A DNA stretch of 39,407 nt, taken from DAOTUB01 sp034437455. Its GTDB lineage: Bacteria; Chloroflexota; Anaerolineae; B4-G1. Every line of letters begins with the position of its first letter. Position 1 is the stretch's first letter. The notes under the pieces are model-generated. The model worked only from the letters and a program-made list of their open reading frames with translations. It made no database searches and was not told the origin of the DNA. The position numbers were made by a program, and so were the translations under genes. Location of the stretch: NCBI GenBank assembly GCA_034437455.1, contig DAOTUB010000382.1:1-39407 (forward strand), given 5' to 3'. This document shows, in pieces, positions 7,516-16,569 of the stretch.

Positions 7516-9045
7516 GACATAGTCTCGAATTATGTGCTTAACCTCAGAGCGCCCGCAGCGAGAGACAAAGAGGGCCAGGCGCACAAGACTAAATTGACCA
7601 ACTGCATCCAGGGAATACTGAGGGAATCGCCCCCGGCTAATTCCAGCGGGGATAAGCCAGCACGCAAAGCGCCTTTGAGAAAACGCCAGCAGTTACGAGT
7701 GATGGCCCAAGCATTGACAGTAGCCAGTCCGCTTTGGGCAGTGTGCAGAGTCTGCATGTTATCCAATTTGCGGTTCAAGAACTTCATACACTGGTCTAGT
7801 GCAGTGTATACTAAAGCGAGCTGGCAATCTGTGGTCCAAGCCTGGAACAGAGTCTGTTTAGCGGTCAAGGAATCCTTACGAGAGGCCAAAGGCTCATGTT
7901 CGAAGGCGTCAGGCAAGGCATCCAAAGCTTTGTGGTATGCATCAGGTGTGGGAGCATTCAAGACATCCGAGAACGCCTGGCGGATGTTGGCTTCCTCTTG
8001 TTCGGAGACCGGCTGACCGGCTTTTTTGCGTTGGCGTTTGCAGGTAGCAAGATGTTGTCCCAATTTGAGCATGGCGTGAAAATGACACTCTGCCAGGGTG
8101 ATGTCCGGAAAAGCAGCTTGCAGAGCTTTGTGGGCAGGGTCCCATCCATCCACAGTGGCGCCTACAATACAGGTCAGGCGCTCGCTGAGCGCCTTGAAGC
8201 GTTCCAGACTGTCACGCAGCGCAGTTTCCAAGGCGCTGTCAACATAGTCTATCCACCAAATCAAAGCTTCCTTGGGGGCATAGACGATGGGCACATACGT
8301 CTTTGTACCACATTCTTTGGTATGCTTCTCATCTTCAATCACATGGGTAGGTGGAGCAACGTTCAAGGCCAAATTCAGTTGAGCTGGCGACAGTTGCCCC
8401 AACCATTGTATCAGGTTCCACAAAACTGTGGCCGAGATGCTGACTTGCGCGGTCTCCTTCAATGCCACCCAAGTTCCCTCGTGCCGTTTGTCTATGCCCA
8501 GGGCCTGACTGACGCCTGCCATTCGGTAACTGTCCTCTGTGATGAACAGCAACGCGGCAAACTTTTCAATCGCATCAGTATCGTAACGCTTGTAGCGTAC
8601 GATAAACGAGGGGTGAACCGTGAAAACAGTTCCACAATCCAAGCAACGCACACGCAGTATGGTCACCAGCGATCGCGTCCCATCAAAGTGCTTGGCCCAC
8701 CGCCTGTAATCGTCGTGGTGCGTGAAGCACAGCCGCCGGGGACAGTCTTCTTTATGCCCTTTGGCCAGACACCCCCAATTCAGGCTGTCTGCAACCTCAA
8801 CCCGTCGAATCACTTCTCGGACCCCTTTTTCTGTCGAAATCATATCCCGGTACTCTGTCAGCGTGTTGCCCAGATGCAGGGTTACTGTTCGATTCTGGCG
8901 CTTTCGTTTTGTTTCAGCTATACTTGTCATTGGTGCTCTCCTTCAGATTGATTGGTAGGTCACACTTCAATCATACTGAAGAGAGCACTTTTTATCAACC
9001 GCCACCTCTCACTTGGCGGTCAAGCACATAATTCTAGACGATGTC
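7516..9045 (-). mobile_element. Complete insertion sequence with 28-bp imperfect inverted repeats
   Basis: The ends 7516-7543 and 9018-9045 are inverted copies matching at 25 of 28 bases; both contain GAATTATGTGCTT. They enclose one transposase gene whose TAA stop lies inside the left repeat. The right end sits in a DUF4277 transposase gene fragment. I see no target-site duplication, so flanking DNA was probably deleted after insertion, or the exact tips are a few bases off. The family is unassigned; the transposase and repeat length are compatible with an ISL3-like element. Confidence 0.8.
7530..8930 (-). CDS. DDE-type transposase with N-terminal zinc-binding region
   Basis: The protein has 466 residues. 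The N-terminal part has Cys/His clusters (CLAKGHKEDCPRRLC, then CLDCG), typical of zinc-ribbon DNA-binding regions of ISL3-like and mutator-like transposases. The catalytic core shows VIEDEKH, then VGATVDGWDPAHKAL followed by AECHFHAMLKLGQH, the D-x-H arrangement seen in mutator/ISL3-like RNase H-fold enzymes. The frame is intact from ATG 8930 to TAA 7530 and fills the element. It probably binds the element's ends and carries out its transposition. The exact IS family could not be fixed by eye. Confidence 0.8.
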   Translation of the reverse strand: MTSIAETKRKRQNRTVTLHLGNTLTEYRDMISTEKGVREVIRRVEVADSLNWGCLAKGHKEDCPRRLCFTHHDDYRRWAKHFDGTRSLVTILRVRCLDCGTVFTVHPSFIVRYKRYDTDAIEKFAALLFITEDSYRMAGVSQALGIDKRHEGTWVALKETAQVSISATVLWNLIQWLGQLSPAQLNLALNVAPPTHVIEDEKHTKECGTKTYVPIVYAPKEALIWWIDYVDSALETALRDSLERFKALSERLTCIVGATVDGWDPAHKALQAAFPDITLAECHFHAMLKLGQHLATCKRQRKKAGQPVSEQEEANIRQAFSDVLNAPTPDAYHKALDALPDAFEHEPLASRKDSLTAKQTLFQAWTTDCQLALVYTALDQCMKFLNRKLDNMQTLHTAQSGLATVNAWAITRNCWRFLKGALRAGLSPLELAGGDSLSIPWMQLVNLVLCAWPSLSLAAGALRLST

Positions 9046-9375
9046 CCATCTTTCATCGTCACTCAAAGCTCGCAGAATGAGCGTGAGACAGTCGTCGCTG
9101 AAATCCAAAGCACGCACCGGCCGCTCCATACAGCTGCTCAATGTATCCAATCGCTTCTCTGCCCACTGCTGAACGTGGCTCATCCGATGGTCACCTTCAG
9201 AAAGAATGTGGCACAACCATCCTGCTGCTGCCCAACCCAGTCTGAGACCTTCCCAGTTCCCATGGGTGGGAAAGCACTCGTTAAGCAGCCAAGGGATCCT
9301 CATCCGCTTTATATGCGCCATCAGAAACGGCGTGTCATCAACTCGTTCATTCGTTATGGTAAGCTCTTCAGTCAT
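9046..9375 (-). pseudogene. 5' fragment of an IS1634-type (DUF4277) transposase
   Basis: About 110 N-terminal residues of a DUF4277/IS1634-type transposase are present: ERVDDTPFL, QRMRIP-like HIKRMRIPWLLNECFP, HGNWEGLRLGW, LSEGDHRMSHVQ, then ALDFSDDCLT and SDDERWD. The reading ends at the right end of the neighbouring IS (9045). The missing catalytic part is not found on the far side of that IS, so the rest was lost. The gene is dead. Confidence 0.75.
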
Positions 9376-9658
9376 ACTGTGAGCTTACCGCAATTCTCTA
9401 AACTCGTCTAGTTTTTAGCGAACCGGAAGTTTGTACTCACACTTTCTGAAAATCTATCTCGGTGCCAGATTGACGAAATCGGCGCGATCTCGGTCGGGCT
9501 TGTTCGCGCTCAGGGAGCCGTGCAAGAGATATGCCGGTGGTGGCCCTGACGGTGTACCGAGAGAATCCCATTCCATGGCATTATGAACAAAAGTCCAATG
9601 CACCCGCTACCCTCCAGCTTTGCTCAGGGCAGGTCGCTCACGCCAGAGCGCAGATGAG

Positions 9659-12600
9659 TCAGAGAGATTGAGAGAAAGGAGCCGCCACACAACGAAAACC
9701 GTAGCCCCCGCGACGGTAGTCTGGATCGTTGTAGCCGCGACGCGCACAACGAGCGAACCCCACATTATAGGCGAACGAACCGCCCCGCAACACGCGGCGG
9801 CCCGTCGCGCCGGGGTCCTCGCGCCCATCGTCGGCGCGGTAAGGGTAAACTTTGTAAAGACTCGATGTCCACTCCCACACGTTGCCCGCCATACCCGCCA
9901 CGCCATGCGGGCTATCTCCTTCTGGGCTGTACTTACTTATCGGTGTCGTGCCTCCGATGCCCGACTCGCTTGTGTTACACTTGTGCTTATCAAACTCATC
10001 GCCCCAGGGGTATTGGCGCCTTCGCCCCTCTCCTCCTTTTGTCCTCTCGTCCCAACTGGCCGCCTTCTCCCATTCAGCTTCGGTCAGCAACCGCATCCTT
10101 GCCCAGGCCGCATAATCGCGGGCGTCATACCAGTTAATGCTGGCCACAGGGTGGTCAGCCTCGCCCTGAGGGACCTCAAAGGCGCGCCCAAGGTCGTCCA
10201 TGTAACGCTTGTATTCGATATTAGTGACCGGGTACTTGCCGATGTAAAAGGCATCCAGATAGACCTTATGAGCCGGTTTCTCATTATCCCGGTTGCTATC
10301 ATCATCGCCCATAATAAACTCTCCCGCCGGGACGTAGCACTCGTATTGCAAGTGCTCGCGCCAGATCCCATCAGGCCTCAGCCGCTCCAGCGCTTGGATG
10401 GCAGCCACCCGCACCTGGGGATAGTCGTCGTCCAGCATCCCGGTGATGGGCTGGATGAACCGTTCCCCCAGCCCGGCAAGCGCACTCACCGCTGCCGCGC
10501 GGGTGCGGAAACTGTCGCTTTTCAAGCCTTCCAACGCGATGGCGTCGGCTGCCACGCCACCCTCATAAGCCCGCTGGAACCAATAGGGCACCTCGTATCC
10601 CGCCGCCAGCGCAGAGCGAAAAAGCAACGCCTGTTCTTCGTCCCCCAACCGCTTGAGGTCCTCACGCTGCTCGTGGATCAGCGCCAGCACCTCGGGCCGA
10701 ATGAGCAACCCGGCGCCGCGCCAGTTGTCCATCTCGCGGCGCAACAGTTCCCGTGCCAGCTTGGCCTGCATCTCCTCTGCAGTGATCCAGGTGGCGATCT
10801 CGGCGGCCAGGTGGTCGTGGGCCAGCTCATAGTAGGCCAGGCCGTCCCGCTCAAAACCACGCAGTAAGCGGACGCGCTCCAGTCCCAGGCGGGTGTCCTC
10901 GACCCGCACCAGGTCGCGGGGACCCTCCTGCTGGATCTCCCCGGCCTCGTCCAACAGCGTCACGATCTCGCCGTGGGTCAGCGCTGCCTTGGTCTCCTGG
11001 CTGGTGACCATCGCCTTGAGGATCGCCCGGCCCAGATCAGGGTCCGCCCCCAAAGAGGTTGCACCGTCTTCACGCTTGAGACCGGGCAGGCGGGCCAGCC
11101 CCTCGTGAATGTAGCTCGCCAGGATCGCCCTGGCCCCGCTCAGTTCCTCGGCTTCTTCCCCCTCGCCCAGCCGGTGGCGCACGGCACGGTAGGCTTCCCA
11201 GGTCAACGTCAAGCCCTTGGGTGGCGGGCCGTCAGGGGGATGCTCAGGCGGCAACGCGTCCCGGTAGAGCCGGTCCAAGACGATCTGCAGGGCCGCCGGC
11301 GGCACACGCCCGTCAGCCTCAACCAGGTCCCCCACCGGCTCCCCCTCGCCCGCTTTGCCTTCTCCCCCCACCAGGGCATCCACCAAGGCAGGCACGACCG
11401 TTACGCCGGCGCGGGCCGCCGGTTCGGTGATGGCCACGCGGGCGTTGGCCCGCTCGAGGGGCGCCAGGCGAAAGCTGTTGCTAAAGATGTCGGGCAGGTA
11501 AGGCCGTGCCTCGTCCAGGCGGGCCAAATAGTCCTCGCGCAGGCTGAACACAAAGCGCACCTCCCGCTCTGGCTTGTCCAGGGCCGTCGCCAGTTCCTGG
11601 AAGAACCGCATCCGCTGCCGGCTGCCCACGCGCAAGAACAGCTCCTCAAACTGGTCCAGCACGACCACCAGCTTGTCCGAGGCTGCCAGAGGAGGGGAAG
11701 ACGGACGGGCCGGTGCGGTCAGATCGTCCCAGGAGATGTCTGGCCGCACTTGTCGGCCACACCTGACCAGTTCGGGCAACGCCTGTCGGCGCTCAAAGGC
11801 GGCGACCAGTTCCCGGGCCTTGGCGGCCGTGCCCTCGCCGGGTAACGCATTGTAGTCTACATTGAGATCAAAGCACAGGTTGCGCAGGTCCTCCAGGCCG
11901 AAACGCTCTGCCAGAGTCCGGCGCAGTCGGACGCGGGAAGCCTCTGACTGCGAACTGGGAGCTGGCTTGGTTTCTGCAGGGACCGGCGTGAGGACGGCAT
12001 TCAAAAAGGCCCGGAGGTCGTCCCCGACCTGCCAGTCGGCGCGTCCGGCGCGTTCGGCAATGGCCTTGCGCACCGCCGGTAGAGGATCATCCAGGGCGCG
12101 AACGTAGACGTGCTGATAGCCTTCTGGAGCCAGGCGAGGCAGCACACCCGCCAGCAGCAAGGAGGTCTTGCCGGCGCCCGAAGGGCCGAACAGCGTGAGT
12201 AAGCGATGGGATAGAGTCAACCGGGTCACGATCTGGCTGTCGGTGTCGCGCCCACAAAAGATGTCGGCGTCTTGGGGCTGGTAGTAGTCCAGGAACTTGT
12301 ACGGAGGGCGATCCACGCGGATGGGACCTTGGGTGGCAGAAACCGCCGCCGGCAATTGATTGACCAATGCCTCTAGAAAAGGGGCGGTATCGGCGACGAT
12401 GAACTGGACATTTCCCCCGGTCCAAGCGGCTTGTGCCTCATCCATGGGCTCAGGCCACACGGCGTAGGCCCGGCGGCCCTGCTCGACCACGTTGATCAGC
12501 GCCCGCACGCAGAGCATTTGAGGGATTGAGGCAGTCAAGTCAAAGCCAGCAAAAAGGGGCGGACGCAACTGGCAGAACCCGCTCACCAGCTCCAGCTTTC

Positions 12601-13138
12601 GGTCCAACTGGAGCATCAGTCCGCGATGATCCCAGGCGCCCAGCACCAGCGACTCATCATCGCTGAGGCAACCACACAACTTGACGACAAAGACTTCCCG
12701 CTCTCCTCCCTCAACGTAGAGTGATTGCTTGTCGCGCACCACGCGCGTGACGCGGTAACCGGCCTCGTCCAGCGTCTTTTCCAGCAGGTCATCATACCAG
12801 GCAGTGACGATGCCGCGAAACCCGGCGCGGGCAATGGCACGGTGGGGCGGGCCGGGACAAATGTTGAGGCTGTCCAGGTGACCCCGCAGGAAAGCGGCCA
12901 GCCCCGCCCGGTCGTCCCCGGTCTGATTTAGGTACGCCTGGGCGGTCTCGGGCCAGGGCTGATCGGTGGGCAAGTCGTACGCCTGAGCCAAGGCAACGGC
13001 CAGCTCGGGACGGCTGGGTGGCGCGCCGTCGTAGTCCAGGGGTAGGTCAGCACCCAGGAACAGGACGCAGTCGCCCTTTTTGACATTGGCCAGCAGTCGA
13101 TCCGGGATGAGGCCAAGGGATTGTGTTTTATTGGACAT
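9659..13138 (-). CDS. SIR2-like / nSTAND ATPase (with internal EAD) / HEAT / FGE-sulfatase-fold protein
   Basis: The 1159-residue start ATG 13138 has GGAG six bases upstream and overlaps the previous stop. Domains: residues about 18-215 SIR2-like (VLFLGADL, GIVTAWYDDLLE, VKLCGCLSDDESLVLG), in which the NAD-site Asn of the usual TTNYD reads Trp and the His of the usual IHG reads Cys, so NADase activity is doubtful. An nSTAND ATPase follows with Walker A GPSGAGKT (318-325) and Walker B VVVLDQFEE (491-499). An EAD lies between them (about 402-471: DLRNLCFDLNVDYNAL, KARELV). After a helical region come a few HEAT-like repeats and a C-terminal FGE/sulfatase-modifying (C-type lectin-like) fold (VPAGEFIMGDD, AGNVWEWTSS, RRVLRGGSF, GYGFRCV). 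It is the last gene of the STAND operon and a candidate target-recognition protein. Confidence 0.85.
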   Translation of the reverse strand: MSNKTQSLGLIPDRLLANVKKGDCVLFLGADLPLDYDGAPPSRPELAVALAQAYDLPTDQPWPETAQAYLNQTGDDRAGLAAFLRGHLDSLNICPGPPHRAIARAGFRGIVTAWYDDLLEKTLDEAGYRVTRVVRDKQSLYVEGGEREVFVVKLCGCLSDDESLVLGAWDHRGLMLQLDRKLELVSGFCQLRPPLFAGFDLTASIPQMLCVRALINVVEQGRRAYAVWPEPMDEAQAAWTGGNVQFIVADTAPFLEALVNQLPAAVSATQGPIRVDRPPYKFLDYYQPQDADIFCGRDTDSQIVTRLTLSHRLLTLFGPSGAGKTSLLLAGVLPRLAPEGYQHVYVRALDDPLPAVRKAIAERAGRADWQVGDDLRAFLNAVLTPVPAETKPAPSSQSEASRVRLRRTLAERFGLEDLRNLCFDLNVDYNALPGEGTAAKARELVAAFERRQALPELVRCGRQVRPDISWDDLTAPARPSSPPLAASDKLVVVLDQFEELFLRVGSRQRMRFFQELATALDKPEREVRFVFSLREDYLARLDEARPYLPDIFSNSFRLAPLERANARVAITEPAARAGVTVVPALVDALVGGEGKAGEGEPVGDLVEADGRVPPAALQIVLDRLYRDALPPEHPPDGPPPKGLTLTWEAYRAVRHRLGEGEEAEELSGARAILASYIHEGLARLPGLKREDGATSLGADPDLGRAILKAMVTSQETKAALTHGEIVTLLDEAGEIQQEGPRDLVRVEDTRLGLERVRLLRGFERDGLAYYELAHDHLAAEIATWITAEEMQAKLARELLRREMDNWRGAGLLIRPEVLALIHEQREDLKRLGDEEQALLFRSALAAGYEVPYWFQRAYEGGVAADAIALEGLKSDSFRTRAAAVSALAGLGERFIQPITGMLDDDYPQVRVAAIQALERLRPDGIWREHLQYECYVPAGEFIMGDDDSNRDNEKPAHKVYLDAFYIGKYPVTNIEYKRYMDDLGRAFEVPQGEADHPVASINWYDARDYAAWARMRLLTEAEWEKAASWDERTKGGEGRRRQYPWGDEFDKHKCNTSESGIGGTTPISKYSPEGDSPHGVAGMAGNVWEWTSSLYKVYPYRADDGREDPGATGRRVLRGGSFAYNVGFARCARRGYNDPDYRRGGYGFRCVAAPFSQSL

Positions 13139-16100
13139 TGGGTTCTCCGGTTTGCTCGTCTTTCCTTGTGTGATCATACGCCGAGCTCTCCCCAACTTTG
13201 TGGCCCAACCTCCTCAGGGCTCTGGCTGCAACACACTTTACCCACAGAAGCGATTTTCCGCCATGTCTCAAAGACTGCCATGCCCGAATTGCTTTGTCGA
13301 ACTTGCCGAGATTTTCCAGCGCCTCTGCTGCCGCGCGGCGTACTCTCGCATGAATCTGACTATCCAGGGCTAGGAGAAGAAGGTTTGATGCTATTCCATC
13401 CACATCACGATTTCTGGCTCGGTACTCTGGGGCCAACATCCACTCATCTGTCGTTTCGCCAAATGCAACGGACAATAGGTATTGTTTCTGACCCAAACGC
13501 CAAACCTGAAAAAAGGCGAAGGCACGCATCAGTAGGCTAGTATGTCTTCCGTGGATAAGGGACAGGTGAAGTCTAACAGCTTCATATACATGACCCGTCG
13601 CGAGCAATGCTCTAGCGACGTCATATCTAATCCGTTCACTAGCGGTATTCTCTTCTAGCGACAAGAGATCGGTGATACTGCCTAGCTGAATCAGTTGATA
13701 GCTAGCGGCAAAACGCATCGTATCGTCAATTCTTTGGTCGTGTACGAGTGCCAGTAGAATTGGAACAGCATCATCCCCATGGTCCAAGTTGACTAAAGCC
13801 CGAACTGCACTTAGTCGCACAAGTGGATCACCCTCCCGGTCATTACCCAATGCTAATAGAGTGGGAATCGCTATGTCTGATCGACCCAACCTGCCTAGGG
13901 CAAAAGCGGCACTTGCTCGCACTGATGATTCCCTGTCAAAGAGGTACTTCTCCATCAATCTGCGATTGGAAGGAAGAGAAGTCTCCTGCCCCCTGCGAGT
14001 TTTCTTCTTTCTCACCAGCGAGAGCAGAATAGAAACCGCTTCGGCCCTGTGGCCTAATTCTGCCAGTGCAGTGGCTACATTACAACGCACGCTAGCATCA
14101 ATTCGTTTGTTGCGCGCAAGAGATCGAAGCAAATTGGTTGCTACCCGAGTATAGCCAACTTCCCCTATTAGCCCGGCGGCAAAACAGCGTGTATTTGAAT
14201 TAATCTTCTTGTCAGAAACTATAGCTTTGAGCACCGAGACAACCTTGGTGTTTCTACTCACCCTGATCAAGGCCTCAGCAGCATATATTCGCAAATGGAG
14301 AGCAAGCTGCTCATTATTTGCGATTTGCAGCAAATCATCTATGCGGCCCATCTTAGCCAGTGCATAAATGGCTTCGCGGTCCGCGAGAGGGGGAAATTTT
14401 CCACGATATATCAAGGCTAACAGCCCCTGGATCGCTTCCTCATTGTGCCTCAGTTTGGTCAGTTTGACTATTGCATCAGAAGTGCTCAAACGCGAAGAAC
14501 ACGATTGAGCAAGCAACCGCTTCACAATCTCGCTCTTTGTCTTATCATCTATGGCAATTCCTTCCGCTATGCAATCAGCAGCGAAGTATAAACCGTTTTC
14601 CCTTTGTTCGATGATCCTATTTATTGGTTTCGTGACCGGGATACCGGAATCACTGAGAATACCTAGGAGAAATAACACAGTATCTTGTAAATACACCCGA
14701 TGATATTCAATCGCCTTGTGAATTTTTTTGGTATTTGTACCCCAGTTATCAACCCAAGAACATGCCGTTAAGTATTCTTGGAATGTCGGATGGATGAAAT
14801 CATACATATCAACCCGGCGAATGAATAACCCGCTCCGCTGTGCCATCACTTTGATGAACTTTATACTATCAGCTCTTGCTTCTTCATAAGAAAGATGCAG
14901 TGCGTCACGCAAATAAGCCGCAGCCACGTTGAATAGGACCGACTCGGTCACTTCGTGAGGCCGTTCGGTCATTGCCTGAGCGATTCTCGCCAATGCCGGC
15001 TTGACTACTTTGCATAACCGATCGCCCAGCTCAGCCTCAAGCCCGCGCTGTTCAGCCTCCCACAACCAAATATCCACAAACTGTTCGTAAAGTGCTGAAC
15101 GGCGCTGCGGTAGCTTGTTTTCTTCAAGGAAAACCTTAGCTGCTATCGTCAGCAGCAGCGGTGTGCCGTGTAACTCGCTGGCGCGCACCCGTTCCAGTTC
15201 ATCTAAAAATTTTTTTGATCTTCCGCCAACCCATTTTTGAGCAAATTCGCTAGTTTGCTCTGGTGTAAAGGGCAAAAGATCATAGTGGGCAAAAAGCTTT
15301 TCGTCAAACTCGCTCAGCGAGTAGCCGGAGGGCCGCGAGGTGATTATGACGCGGTGCGGCCTAATGCTTTTGAGAATCCCTTTAAACCATTGCACCCAGC
15401 GCGCCCGTTCGGCGGCTGGCACCTCGTCCAGCGAGTCAAGCAAGATAAGCCAGCGGGCATCGACCTGCGCCGGCCAGTTAGCGAAAAAGCCTCCAACCAA
15501 GCCCTGCTTCAACGCCAATTCGCCGCTGAGAGCGCGGCTAAGACGATCTTCTAGTGAACCATCTGAGCTTACTAGTCGGCGTAGTGGGACGAGGATCGGC
15601 AAGTGTGGCACTTCCAGACCAATTTTCTGCGGTGCGTCCCAGGCGTATTCAGCCAGTTGACGTAACAAGGTGGATTTGCCTGCTCCTGGCTCACCCAGGA
15701 TCAAGACGTGTGGTTGGTCACGTTCTTGCATCACCTCAGCAATAGAAAGCGGCTCGAGATGCTGTATCCCCTGTACAGTGCGCTCCTCAATGGCCCCTAT
15801 ATTTTCATCCCTGGGTGGCTTTGGTCTTGCTTTCAAAGGAATGTAGGTTTCATCTAACGTCTTGGGCGGCCGAATTTCGTGTAGGGTTAGGTAAGGTAGG
15901 TTGATGCAATACTCGCGCACGGCCGTCAGGTAGTCTTCCACGGCTTGTGGGGGATGCAGTGGTAGTGCGGGGCAGATGTTGTACAGCGTTTCGCTGGTCG
16001 TCGCCCATTTGAGCGGGGCTTCTGCCAGGTATTCGCTTACCATTCCTACCACGCGGCAAGTAGCGATATCGAACACTGGAGCACCACTCATTCCTCTCCA

Positions 16101-16559
16101 AATCGGGTGAGCATCAATCTGAAGCATGGACTGCTTGCTGGAGTTTGGAACCACACCACGCAGCTCACCCTCTACCCAAACGACATCATACCCACCCGAC
16201 AATGGCGGGAATCCCAGCGTTCGCATCCTATGGCCGCCGCACTGGCGAGTGGAGCCTAGTTTCAGGGCTTTGACATCTCTAGGCAAAGGCTCCACCAGCC
16301 GCATGATGCATACATCATCGCCATAAACAGGACGCCACGACTTGTTCTCTACTTCGGTCCGATAGGCACCGCTGGTGCCCAGGAAAACCACGTTTACGTA
16401 GTTTGGCCTGGGATCGCCTCGTCTTTGTGTTTCTTCGCTCTGTAACACATGAGCGCAGGTAACGATGAGACCATCCTGGCTGACAACAAAGCCAGTACCG
16501 GCTGTCTCGCCGTTCGGCTTTAGGACACGCACAACGCCAGCAGCTAAATCAACTGACAT
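13128..16559 (-). CDS. Trypsin-like protease - NACHT ATPase - HEAT repeat protein
   Basis: ATG 16559 (GAGAGG six bases upstream) gives 1143 residues. Residues about 1-185 are a trypsin/HtrA-like serine protease with an intact-looking triad: His37 in TCAHVL, Asp82 in GDDVCIMRL and Ser158 in RGMSGAPVF. A NACHT module follows with Walker A GEPGAGKST (289-297), Walker B LILLDSLDEVP and an RVIITSRPSG sensor segment, then the winged-helix-like FIHPTFQEYLTA region. Residues about 610-1130 are HEAT-type helical repeats (RDREAIYALAKMGR, RASAAFALGRLGR, RLSAVRALVNLDH and others), the likely ligand or invader sensor. It has no EAD. Activation on ligand binding would release the protease on cellular or invader proteins (inference). 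The HEAT-encoding part is visibly AT-richer than the genes on both sides. Confidence 0.88.
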   Translation of the reverse strand: MSVDLAAGVVRVLKPNGETAGTGFVVSQDGLIVTCAHVLQSEETQRRGDPRPNYVNVVFLGTSGAYRTEVENKSWRPVYGDDVCIMRLVEPLPRDVKALKLGSTRQCGGHRMRTLGFPPLSGGYDVVWVEGELRGVVPNSSKQSMLQIDAHPIWRGMSGAPVFDIATCRVVGMVSEYLAEAPLKWATTSETLYNICPALPLHPPQAVEDYLTAVREYCINLPYLTLHEIRPPKTLDETYIPLKARPKPPRDENIGAIEERTVQGIQHLEPLSIAEVMQERDQPHVLILGEPGAGKSTLLRQLAEYAWDAPQKIGLEVPHLPILVPLRRLVSSDGSLEDRLSRALSGELALKQGLVGGFFANWPAQVDARWLILLDSLDEVPAAERARWVQWFKGILKSIRPHRVIITSRPSGYSLSEFDEKLFAHYDLLPFTPEQTSEFAQKWVGGRSKKFLDELERVRASELHGTPLLLTIAAKVFLEENKLPQRRSALYEQFVDIWLWEAEQRGLEAELGDRLCKVVKPALARIAQAMTERPHEVTESVLFNVAAAYLRDALHLSYEEARADSIKFIKVMAQRSGLFIRRVDMYDFIHPTFQEYLTACSWVDNWGTNTKKIHKAIEYHRVYLQDTVLFLLGILSDSGIPVTKPINRIIEQRENGLYFAADCIAEGIAIDDKTKSEIVKRLLAQSCSSRLSTSDAIVKLTKLRHNEEAIQGLLALIYRGKFPPLADREAIYALAKMGRIDDLLQIANNEQLALHLRIYAAEALIRVSRNTKVVSVLKAIVSDKKINSNTRCFAAGLIGEVGYTRVATNLLRSLARNKRIDASVRCNVATALAELGHRAEAVSILLSLVRKKKTRRGQETSLPSNRRLMEKYLFDRESSVRASAAFALGRLGRSDIAIPTLLALGNDREGDPLVRLSAVRALVNLDHGDDAVPILLALVHDQRIDDTMRFAASYQLIQLGSITDLLSLEENTASERIRYDVARALLATGHVYEAVRLHLSLIHGRHTSLLMRAFAFFQVWRLGQKQYLLSVAFGETTDEWMLAPEYRARNRDVDGIASNLLLLALDSQIHARVRRAAAEALENLGKFDKAIRAWQSLRHGGKSLLWVKCVAARALRRLGHKVGESSAYDHTRKDEQTGEPNVQ

Positions 16560-16569
16560 AGTACACCTC

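Noticed and set aside
7896..8951. Plus-strand open frame of 351 codons across the IS
   Set aside because: Antisense to the intact transposase; no known motifs, and it runs out through the IS interior.
9620..11845. Long plus-strand open frames opposite the nSTAND gene
   Set aside because: They mirror the minus-strand codons in GC-rich DNA; the minus strand carries clear Walker, EAD and FGE motifs.
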